Below are positions 50,108-57,700 of a DNA stretch of 64,000 nt, in pieces. The notes beneath the pieces are model-generated. The model was not told the DNA's origin, did no database searches, and saw nothing but the letters and a program-made list of their open reading frames with translations. The position numbers and the translations under genes are program-made. The DNA is from WHTI01 sp963826105 (GTDB taxonomy: Bacteria; Actinomycetota; CADDZG01; WHSQ01), in the NCBI GenBank assembly GCA_963826105.1, contig CAWGWA010000013.1, positions 62,001 to 126,000 on the forward strand, written 5' to 3'. Positions within the stretch are counted from its first letter, which is position 1. The number at the start of each line of letters is the position of its first letter.

Positions 50108-50140
50108 CGTTGCGTACCATCAGGGAGAGATGTCTCCCCG

Positions 50141-51502
50141 ATGTGGTTCCGGTTCGCCGTGCTGATCGATCTCGCGCAAGCGCTGACGGAACCCGTCCTT
50201 CAGCCGGACCTCTTTTCCGCACGTATGCAGATGGCGCTGTCGCTTGGATGGCACATCGTGATCGCCTGCTTCGGGGTCGGCTTCCCCGTACTCATCGTGG
50301 TGGCCGAGTGGCGAGCGCTGCGAACGGACGATGAGGATCTCCGTGAACTCGTTCGACGCTGGGCCAAAGCCCTAGCGGTCCTGTTCGCCGTCGGCGCGGT
50401 CTCTGGCACGATCCTGTCGTTCGAACTCGGGATCCTGTGGCCCGGGATGATGGGCGAGTTCGGTGCCGTGATCGGGCTCCCGTTCGCGATCGAGGGCATC
50501 GCATTCTTCATCGAGGCGATCTTCATCGGGATCTACCTCTACGGCTGGGATCGCCTCTCCGCCCGCGCTCACCTGTTTACCGGCATCCCCATCATCATCT
50601 CTGGAACCGCGTCCGCATGGTTCGTCGTGACCGCCAACGCGTGGATGAACCAGCCGCGCGGGTTCGACATCGTGAACGGGGAGGTCACCAACATCGATCC
50701 GTGGGCTGCGATGTTCAACCCCGCGACGCCGGTTCAAACGACACACATGATCCTGGCCGCGTTCATGGTCGCTGGTTTCGGAGTCGCGAGTGTCTACGCG
50801 TACGGGATATTGAAAGGACGCAACGACCGTTATCACCGGCTCGGTTTTGCCATCCCGTTCGTGGTCGCCGCGATCGTGACCCCGTTCCAGATCGGAGTCG
50901 GCGACTGGGCGGCGCGCTTCCTTGCAGAGAATCAGCCGGCCAAGCTCGCGGCGATCGAATCCCTGTACGAGACGCAGAGGGGCGCCCCACTCTCGATCGG
51001 TGGGATCCCGATCGACGGCGAACTCCGCTACGCGCTCGAGATCCCCAAAGGCTTATCGCTCCTCGGTAAGCACGATCCGAACGCCGAGATCCTTGGGCTC
51101 GAGGAGTTTCCTGAGGATGAGCGCCCTCCGGTCGCTCCGGTGCACATCGCGTTCCAGGTGATGGTCGCGATCGGGTTCGGGCTCCTCGGGCTCGGGTTCT
51201 GGCTCGCTCTCGCGTGGAAGCGAAAGCGAACGTTGCCCACCTCTAAGTGGTTCATGCGGGCCGCGGTCCTAGCCGGGCCGGCCGCCGCGGTCGCGCTCGA
51301 GGCCGGCTGGATCGTGACCGAGGTCGGGCGCCAGCCGTGGATCGTCTACGGGATCATGCGCGTCGACGAAGCGGTGACCAGCGCTCCCAACATCCGCTTC
51401 GGCTATTACGCGCTCATCGTCATCTATTCGGTCCTCACTTGGGCGACGGTGTTCATCCTCAGGAAACTGGCGCGTCGTCCCGAGGCACCTCAGGAACCAT
51501 GA
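50141..51502 (+). CDS. cydA: Cytochrome bd ubiquinol oxidase subunit I
   Basis: 453 aa, about nine helices. MQMALSLGWHIVIACFGVGF carries the haem b595 His; ITVTA-like FVVTANAWMNQPRGF and TTHMILAAFMVAGFGVASV follow; a short Q-loop makes it of the CIO/CydA short type rather than the long E. coli form. Uses menaquinol or ubiquinol to reduce O2 to water. ATG 50141 chosen; TACCAT (50115-50120) lies 20 bases upstream with GGGAGAG between. Confidence 0.93.
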   Translation: MWFRFAVLIDLAQALTEPVLQPDLFSARMQMALSLGWHIVIACFGVGFPVLIVVAEWRALRTDDEDLRELVRRWAKALAVLFAVGAVSGTILSFELGILWPGMMGEFGAVIGLPFAIEGIAFFIEAIFIGIYLYGWDRLSARAHLFTGIPIIISGTASAWFVVTANAWMNQPRGFDIVNGEVTNIDPWAAMFNPATPVQTTHMILAAFMVAGFGVASVYAYGILKGRNDRYHRLGFAIPFVVAAIVTPFQIGVGDWAARFLAENQPAKLAAIESLYETQRGAPLSIGGIPIDGELRYALEIPKGLSLLGKHDPNAEILGLEEFPEDERPPVAPVHIAFQVMVAIGFGLLGLGFWLALAWKRKRTLPTSKWFMRAAVLAGPAAAVALEAGWIVTEVGRQPWIVYGIMRVDEAVTSAPNIRFGYYALIVIYSVLTWATVFILRKLARRPEAPQEP

Positions 51503-52500
51503 CCATCGCCGAACTGGCCCTCGTGATGATGTGGATCGGGCTCAATGCCTACGCGTTGTTCGGCGGCGCCGATTTCGGTGGTGGGTTCTGGGATCTCGTT
51601 GCCGGCGGCGCCGCGAGGGGAGCGCCCCAGCGGAAGTTGATCGAGAACTCGATCGGGCCGGTGTGGGAAGCGAATCACGTCTGGCTGATCTTCTGCCTGG
51701 TCGTGCTGTGGACCGGGTTCCCGAAGGTGTTCTCGGCTGTCACATCGTCGCTGTACGTCCCGCTCACCCTCGCTGCCTTCGGGATCATCCTGCGCGGCTC
51801 GGCGTTCGCGTTCCGGAAGTCGGTCGAGGAGATGGAGCTCAAAAGGATCTTCGGGGCAACATTCGCATTCTCATCGGTGTTGACCCCGTTCTTCCTCGGG
51901 ACGGTTGCCGGCGCGGTCGCGTCGGGTCGTGTGCCTGTAGGCAACGCTCAGGCTCATCCCGTATCTAGTTGGATCAACCCGACCTCGGTGCTAGGTGGCA
52001 CGCTGGCAGTTGGCATCTGCGCTTATCTCGCCGCGGTCTACCTGACCGCCGACGCGCGCCGCACCGGGTCCGAGGAGATGGCGGACGGGTTCCGGACGCG
52101 CGCATTGTGGACCGGGGTCGTGGTGGGTCTCGTCGCCCTCGCCGGCATCGGTGTGCTCTCGAGCGACGCGGAGCGCCTCTTCGACGGCCTCACCGGGCGA
52201 GCACTCCCATTGATCGTCGCCTCGGGGATCGGGGGCCTGGCCTCCATAGTGCTGGTGTGGCGCCGCCGGTACGTCGAGGCTCGCATAGCGGCCGCCGTCG
52301 CGGTCTCCGCGATCCTCTGGGGTTGGGCGGTTGGTCAGTACCCGTACATGCTCGAAGGCGCGGTCACGATCGAGGAGGCCGCCGCTCCCGATGCCACCCT
52401 TAAGGCCATGATCGTGAGTCTCTCGATCGGAGCCGTCCTCCTGATCCCGTCGTTAGCCTGGATGTACTTCCTCTTCCAGCGCGATCAATCGGAGAACTGA
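51499..52500 (+). CDS. cydB: Cytochrome bd ubiquinol oxidase subunit II
   Basis: 333 aa, about eight helices. Starts AELALVMMWIGLNAYALFGG, then DFGGGFWDL and the EANHVWLIFCLVVLWTGFP segment characteristic of CydB. Overlaps cydA by ATGA, so translationally coupled. The cydDC exporter genes normally needed for maturation are not in the window. Confidence 0.95.
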   Translation: MTIAELALVMMWIGLNAYALFGGADFGGGFWDLVAGGAARGAPQRKLIENSIGPVWEANHVWLIFCLVVLWTGFPKVFSAVTSSLYVPLTLAAFGIILRGSAFAFRKSVEEMELKRIFGATFAFSSVLTPFFLGTVAGAVASGRVPVGNAQAHPVSSWINPTSVLGGTLAVGICAYLAAVYLTADARRTGSEEMADGFRTRALWTGVVVGLVALAGIGVLSSDAERLFDGLTGRALPLIVASGIGGLASIVLVWRRRYVEARIAAAVAVSAILWGWAVGQYPYMLEGAVTIEEAAAPDATLKAMIVSLSIGAVLLIPSLAWMYFLFQRDQSEN

Positions 52501-52541
52501 GCCCGCTTTCCCTCGTAGCAAACCAAGCGTAGGTTGGGCCG

Positions 52542-52622
52542 ATGGACCAACCGATAGAAGTGATCATGAAAGACGGCATCCTGTCGTTCGACGTCCAGGC
52601 CGTCTGGGCCGCCCACAGCTAA
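52542..52622 (+). CDS. Candidate 26-residue leaderless peptide
   Basis: ATG 52542 follows TAGGTT (52530-52535) by six bases, the spacing shared by many genes here; the frame ends at TAA 52620-52622, which interlocks (CTAA) with the stop of the convergent lipoprotein gene exactly as other convergent pairs in the window do. Peptide contains IEVIMKDGILSFDVQAVW; no family recognised. May be a genuine small protein or a regulatory peptide. Too short for codon statistics. Confidence 0.4.
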   Translation: MDQPIEVIMKDGILSFDVQAVWAAHS

Positions 52623-53230
52623 CAACCTTTCTGGACGTCGATCGCCGCGAGTCTTGCCAGCTCCATCGATTCGGCAAGCCTGACCATCTGCCATCCCTCG
52701 AACGTTCCGGTGATGCCGTAGCGACCGGTCGATCCGGTTGAAGTCACCGGCCAGATCACGTCGCTCCATATGGCCTCTGGTGATTGATAGAGGAGCGCAC
52801 GCATCCCCGCTACGTTGGTCTCGACCGCGTGTTCGCGACCCCCACAGCCGTCGAATCCCGACAGCCCATAGGAGAGGATCAGGATCCGTCCATCGGTGCG
52901 TATGGTCATGCCACCGATCCGTTTTCCATCGACGCGACTCCACTTCAGGTACTTGGGATCGGCCAGCCAGCCTTTGAGGTTCGGGAGCCCGGCAAACTCG
53001 TCACGAGGCAGAACGACCGGGACGTCCACGTGTGCCTGCAAGGTCTCCACTGCCTCCTCAACGGAGATGTAGCGCGCCTTGCGCCAGGACTTCTGCTCCT
53101 CGGGCTCGGGTGTCGGTACGTAGAGGGGAGTCGAGGCCGCAGGCTCTACCTGAGCCCGCTCGCCTTCGGGACTCGAACACGCCGCGAGCAAGACCCACGC
53201 CAGCGCGATCGCTCCCATCCCTCGTCCCAT
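52619..53230 (-). CDS. Lipoprotein, unknown function
   Basis: 203 aa. Lipobox LLAAC (Cys about residue 18), Pro/Glu-rich linker, then a soluble domain with GGMTIRTDGRILILSYG and a conserved Cys pair. The N-terminal extension upstream of 53230 is not signal-like, so ATG 53230 (or 53218) is preferred. Function unknown; divergent from the next anchored protein. Confidence 0.6.
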   Translation of the reverse strand: MGRGMGAIALAWVLLAACSSPEGERAQVEPAASTPLYVPTPEPEEQKSWRKARYISVEEAVETLQAHVDVPVVLPRDEFAGLPNLKGWLADPKYLKWSRVDGKRIGGMTIRTDGRILILSYGLSGFDGCGGREHAVETNVAGMRALLYQSPEAIWSDVIWPVTSTGSTGRYGITGTFEGWQMVRLAESMELARLAAIDVQKGC

Positions 53231-53276
53231 GCCGACTGGACGCCCGCCCAGAACCGATAGTTCGCCGAACTTTTCC

Positions 53277-54038
53277 ATGGGAGTGGGCTCTGGTAGCCCT
53301 GAGGTGGATAGGAACGTCTCCCGAGAACCTCCCGACATCGCCAGGCGTCCAATCGTCGTGATCCCGAAACGCACCGCCGCAGTCGCAGCCATCGTCGTGG
53401 CAGCCCTCCTAGTGGCCGCAAGTGTCGCGGTAGTGCGGAACCACTCTCGGGTCAACGATCTCGAGAGGCGGCTGGAGGATGCGCTAGGCGTGGTCGTGCG
53501 CAGCCGGGAAGCTGCGGACCGTGTCGTCGATCGCGTTGCAGAGCTCCAAAGGAAGCTCAGTCGAACGTCCGAAGGGATGGTGGACGCACGTGAGTACGCT
53601 TACGAGATGGAAGCCTGCATCAAGAGGATCGTCGCCGAGCCGTCGGCGGGCGAGCAGGTGGTGAGCTTCGGGTTCGTGAGGGAGATGGGCGATGCCACCT
53701 TCTCCTTCGATCCTGCGGAATTGTTCACCGGCGAAGAGGCGAACAGGATCGCCGTGGAAGAGGGCGCTGTCGACCCGGGTGAAGCCGTGCCTAACGACTA
53801 TTACATCCGCAACGTCGAAAGCACTGCAGTGACGAAACGATGGGATGGATCTGCGCTCGTGGTGATGAACACTTTCGAGCCCCGAGGCATCCTGTCTCCC
53901 AGATGCGTGACTCCCGGAGCCTTCCGGAAGATGTTCCGCGATCCAAAGCCTGGGCAACAGATCGTTCGTATCTCGCCTTACTGGCTGGTCGAGCGCGATG
54001 GCGTTGTTGTCAGGCTGGTGGAGCAGTACCTGCCGTAG
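53277..54038 (+). CDS. Membrane-anchored coiled-coil protein, unknown
   Basis: 253 aa from ATG 53277. One membrane helix (AAVAAIVVAALLVAASVAVV, about 38-57) followed by a coiled coil (RVNDLERRLEDALGVVVRSR onward) and a soluble domain with Cys in EACIKRI and RCVTPGAF. Type II topology expected. No family recognised; start uncertain because of overlap with the divergent lipoprotein (ATG 53229 is also open). Confidence 0.5.
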   Translation: MGVGSGSPEVDRNVSREPPDIARRPIVVIPKRTAAVAAIVVAALLVAASVAVVRNHSRVNDLERRLEDALGVVVRSREAADRVVDRVAELQRKLSRTSEGMVDAREYAYEMEACIKRIVAEPSAGEQVVSFGFVREMGDATFSFDPAELFTGEEANRIAVEEGAVDPGEAVPNDYYIRNVESTAVTKRWDGSALVVMNTFEPRGILSPRCVTPGAFRKMFRDPKPGQQIVRISPYWLVERDGVVVRLVEQYLP

Positions 54039-54070
54039 GTCGGAGCGATCGGCGTCGTTACCTCCACGTG

Positions 54071-54089
54071 AGTCGTCGTATGGACGACT
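54071..54089. other. Hairpin between two secreted-protein genes
   Basis: AGTCGTC (54071-54077) and GACGACT (54083-54089) form a 7-bp stem with a 5-nt loop in the 150-bp gap 54039-54188. No T-run follows; it could be a weak terminator or a leader element. Nothing else is recognised in the gap. Confidence 0.35.
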
Positions 54090-54188
54090 GGAGTGGAAAG
54101 AACGTCCGCTGTACCCCCTTGTTCCGGATGGGCGTAGGGACTCTGATGAACTGACGGTTCTCGGGACGACTAGTGGGGGTATCTGCTG

Positions 54189-54569
54189 ATGCGGGTTCTC
54201 AAGGCGTTGTTGGTGATCGTTGCTCTGTCCGCGGTTTCGATCAGTGGAGCGTTCGCGGATCACAAGCCGAAGTCGTATTGCAGTCCCTCGGGCGATATCT
54301 GCGTGTCGGTCAAGAAGAGTGATGGCAAGCGTCTCCTGAGCTTCGTCGAGGCGGCCGAGTACGTCGAAGAATTCAATCTGTGTGTCACGGGTCCGGATGG
54401 CTCGAAGGCCTGCAAGAAGTTCCAGGTCAAGGAAGACGGACCGGTCTACTCACGTCACGTGAATTGGGCCAAGCATTACCCGGACATGGGTCCAGGCGAC
54501 TACATCGTCGCCTGGAGATCGGGCGGCGGCACTCTGGGGAAGAGGCTCGGCTTCCACGTCGCTCCGTAG
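54189..54569 (+). CDS. Small secreted protein, unknown
   Basis: 126 aa. Signal peptide (VLKALLVIVALSAVSISGAFA) then about 100 residues with four Cys (YCSPSGDICVSV, NLCVTGPDGSKACKKF) suggesting two disulphides; beta-rich, ends GKRLGFHVAP. No family assigned. ATG 54189, preceded by GGGGGT. Ends 62 bp before adnA. Confidence 0.65.
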   Translation: MRVLKALLVIVALSAVSISGAFADHKPKSYCSPSGDICVSVKKSDGKRLLSFVEAAEYVEEFNLCVTGPDGSKACKKFQVKEDGPVYSRHVNWAKHYPDMGPGDYIVAWRSGGGTLGKRLGFHVAP

Positions 54570-54631
54570 CCACAAGCGAGACAAGCTGCCTTTCTCCGGA
54601 TGTGTCGCACCCCTCCGTTAGGTTGTGTTGC

Positions 54632-57600
54632 ATGACTTCGACGACCTCCACTCCGAGCTCCGTGCTGACCCTCGATGAGGCTCAGGCGCGGGTGGTGGGA
54701 CTCGGTTCGGGGCCGATGCTGGTCCTCGGGGGGCCGGGGACCGGCAAGACCACCGTGCTGGTGGAGCGGTTCATCCGGCTGACGTCCGATGGTTGTTCGC
54801 CCGACCGGATCCTCTTCCTCGTCGCCAACCGCGCCCAGAAGATCGAACTGCAGAACGCGCTGACCGAGCGCTTGCTCATGGATGAGGGGACCGCGGTGGT
54901 CGAGATTCCCGTCTACACGTGGCACGGGCTCGCCAACCATCTCGTCGGTCGTCACTACAAGAAGCTCGGGTACCCGGAGCCTCCGGTGCTGCTCACGAGC
55001 CCCGAGCAATGGGGCGACATCCGCGACGCGCTGCGCGCCGAGAACCCCGTCAACTGGCCGAACTACAAGGGCCTGCTGTCGTCTCCCGGGTTCGCCGACG
55101 AGGTCGTCGACTTCTGTATCCGTGCGGGGCAGCGTGCACTGTCGGATGCGGAACTAAGAAGGCTGGTCGAGCTCAAGCCGGAGTTCGGTGAGATCGTGAC
55201 CTTCTATCGCAAGCAGCTGAACCGGTTGCGTAGCAGCGCGCGTATCGACTACCCAACCCTGTTGTCGGAAGCGACCTCGTTGATCGCCGACTACGACGAC
55301 GTACGCGACTCGCTCAGAACGCGCTTCACGCATGTACTGGTCGACGACGGTCAAGAGCTCTCGCTCGTGCAGCAGCGGATGCTTCGCTTTCTCACCGGGT
55401 TCGCCGACGGCGATGGGGCGCCAGGTGGGTCGCTGGTCGTCGCGGCCGATCCCGATTCCGCGATCGAGGCGTTCCGGGGAGCCGATCCCGGCTGGCTCGA
55501 ACACGCGGCGGATGAACTCGGCGCCCTCGATACGGTCGTGTTGTCGACGTCGTACCGACTCGGTGAAGGACTCGGGACATTGGCCAGGGACTTCGTGAGT
55601 CGTACCGGCGACGCCGAGCACCGGCCCGGAACCTTCGAGGGCGAGACGACCGTCGACGTCAAGGCATACGCGAGCCTCGCGGCCGAGGTGGATGCGATCT
55701 CGCGTGCACTGCGGCGTGCCCACCTCGAAGACAAGGTGCCGTACGAGGACATGGCGGTGCTGTTGACTTCACCCGCAGCGATGCTTCCGCCGCTCGAGCG
55801 CGCTCTCGACGCGGTCGAGGTGCCTTATCAAGTCGCGGTGCCCGACCGTCCGCTCGAGCACGAGCCTTCGGTACGGGCGTTCCGTAGCCTGGCGCGCTAC
55901 GCGATCTTCGACGAGGGCGACGCCCTGGGTGACCTCCTGCGCTCTCCGCTGGCGGGTCTCGAGGACCGTCAGATCCGGGAGCTCGAGCGCGCCGCACGAC
56001 TGGCCGGCGTGAGTCTCATGGAACTGTTCGCGGTCCCGGTCGCCGATCTCGAGAACGAGGTGGTCGCGCTGGTCGAGCCGATCAAGAGCCTCGCCAACCT
56101 CGTGCGCACGTACGGTGGAGCTCGTGCCGATCAGGCGTTCTGGGAAGTGTGGGCCAAGGCTCCCTACTACCGGACGCTCGAGGAGAAGGCTGGAGCGGAC
56201 CCCGCTTCGGCACGAGAACTCGAGGCGCTCGCCGCCTTCGCAAGGGCACTGGGACGTTTCGTCGAGCGCCGCAGGGGTCGGGCCACCCTCGAGGAGTACC
56301 TCGAAGCGATCGGGCGGGCCGACTTCGGCTCCGACCCGTGGCTTCCGCCCGAGCGCCGTCGCGGGGGAGTGCAGGTCCTGTCGTTCCACTCGGCCAAGGG
56401 CAGACAGTGGTCGGTCGTGGGTGTCTGCGGCTGCATCGAGGGAGCCATCCCCAAGGGCCGTCGGGCCAGGGGGTTGTTCGACCCGTACTTCCTGGACGAA
56501 GACAGCCCGGTCGAGCGCGCCCGCAAGAACGAGGCCGAGGATCGCCGCGTGTTCTACGTCGCGATCACACGAGCATCGAAGCACTGCATCATCTCGACCT
56601 CACCGGGGCCGAGCCGTCGTGGTGCTCCGAGCCGATTCCTCGAGGAGCTGACCGGCGAGGTACCCGAGACCGAACAGGTCGAGACCGCGGCGCCGTTGAC
56701 CCTGGCCGAAGCGGCCAGCCGGTTCCGCAAGGTGCTCTCGGATGTGACCGCACCCAAGAAGGAGCGGCTCGCCGCATTGATCGCGGTTGCGCACGCGTGC
56801 GCGGTTGACCCCTCGTGCTCGTCGGCGCATCCGAACGAGTGGTGGTGGCGCTGGGACTGGACCGAGGGTGACGTGACGATCCGCGAGCAGAGCCGGCGAC
56901 CGGATGACGAGCTCCCCGCGGACAAGATGCAGACCAGCTACTCGCGCATCTCGAACTACGACAACTGTGGTCTCCAGTACCTGTTCTCGGTTGTCCTCGG
57001 ACTTGACCCGGACAGCTCGCACAACATGGCGTTCGGCACCTGGATCCATCAGATCTTCGAGGACTGCGAACGACAGGAGCCGAACGAGAATCAGATCGCG
57101 CAGGGTCGCGTTCGCCTCACTAATCGCGACATGGTGATGGCGCGCTACGAGGAGCTGTTCAAAGAAGACGTGTTCCCCAACAAGGTGATCGCCCGGCAGT
57201 TCAAGAGGGATGGCTACGTGATCCTGGATCGCTACATCAACTACCTCGACCCCGGTGGCGCTCTGGTGGTGGAGCATTCGTTCACGGTCGACCTCGACGG
57301 GCACAAGATCAGAGGTCGTATCGACCGGGTCGACGCGAAGCCCGGCGGGCTCGTGATCAAGGACTACAAGACGTCGCGTAACCCGATCTATTACGACGAT
57401 GCTCGGGAATCGCTGCAGCTCGGTATCTACTACCTCGCCGCCACGACCGAGGAAGAGATCTCCAAGCACGGCAAGCCGATCGCGATGCAGTTGGTGTACC
57501 CGGCCCACTTCGCTAAGGGCCAGGTCTCCGTTCGGGGGCAGACCCCCGAGGAGGCGCAGGCTGCGCTGGACCGGTTGCCGGCTTTGATCGACGGAGCGTT

Positions 57601-57700
57601 GGCCGAGGACTTCCGGCCGAACCCCGAGGCGAACTGCCGGTGGTGCAAGTTCAAGCCGCTCTGCCCCCTGTGGCCCGAAGGCAAGGAGTTGAGCGGATGA
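54632..57700 (+). CDS. adnA: AdnA-like helicase-nuclease subunit
   Basis: 1022 aa. UvrD/Rep-type SF1A motor: Walker A GGPGTGKTT (33-41); motif II is VDDGQE (about 234) where active motors have DExQ, so ATPase function of this subunit may be reduced. C-terminal RecB-type nuclease: FGTWIHQIFED, KIRGRIDRVDAK, VIKDYKTSRN; Cys near 777 (NYDNCGLQYLF) plus CRWCKFKPLCPLW (1001-1013) provide a 4Fe-4S-type set. Order and sizes match the mycobacterial AdnA-AdnB dimer that resects double-strand breaks. ATG 54632 follows TAGGTT by seven bases (leaderless). Overlaps adnB by ATGA. Confidence 0.9.
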   Translation: MTSTTSTPSSVLTLDEAQARVVGLGSGPMLVLGGPGTGKTTVLVERFIRLTSDGCSPDRILFLVANRAQKIELQNALTERLLMDEGTAVVEIPVYTWHGLANHLVGRHYKKLGYPEPPVLLTSPEQWGDIRDALRAENPVNWPNYKGLLSSPGFADEVVDFCIRAGQRALSDAELRRLVELKPEFGEIVTFYRKQLNRLRSSARIDYPTLLSEATSLIADYDDVRDSLRTRFTHVLVDDGQELSLVQQRMLRFLTGFADGDGAPGGSLVVAADPDSAIEAFRGADPGWLEHAADELGALDTVVLSTSYRLGEGLGTLARDFVSRTGDAEHRPGTFEGETTVDVKAYASLAAEVDAISRALRRAHLEDKVPYEDMAVLLTSPAAMLPPLERALDAVEVPYQVAVPDRPLEHEPSVRAFRSLARYAIFDEGDALGDLLRSPLAGLEDRQIRELERAARLAGVSLMELFAVPVADLENEVVALVEPIKSLANLVRTYGGARADQAFWEVWAKAPYYRTLEEKAGADPASARELEALAAFARALGRFVERRRGRATLEEYLEAIGRADFGSDPWLPPERRRGGVQVLSFHSAKGRQWSVVGVCGCIEGAIPKGRRARGLFDPYFLDEDSPVERARKNEAEDRRVFYVAITRASKHCIISTSPGPSRRGAPSRFLEELTGEVPETEQVETAAPLTLAEAASRFRKVLSDVTAPKKERLAALIAVAHACAVDPSCSSAHPNEWWWRWDWTEGDVTIREQSRRPDDELPADKMQTSYSRISNYDNCGLQYLFSVVLGLDPDSSHNMAFGTWIHQIFEDCERQEPNENQIAQGRVRLTNRDMVMARYEELFKEDVFPNKVIARQFKRDGYVILDRYINYLDPGGALVVEHSFTVDLDGHKIRGRIDRVDAKPGGLVIKDYKTSRNPIYYDDARESLQLGIYYLAATTEEEISKHGKPIAMQLVYPAHFAKGQVSVRGQTPEEAQAALDRLPALIDGALAEDFRPNPEANCRWCKFKPLCPLWPEGKELSG

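Noticed and set aside
53155..53180. Minus-strand GTTCGAGTCCCG resembling a tRNA T-arm
   Set aside because: Part of the lipobox codons of the lipoprotein at 52619-53230; no acceptor or anticodon stem.
54380..54631. N-terminal extension of AdnA by 84 codons
   Set aside because: Overlaps the small secreted protein in another frame, and ATG 54632 has a perfectly placed TAGGTT -10.
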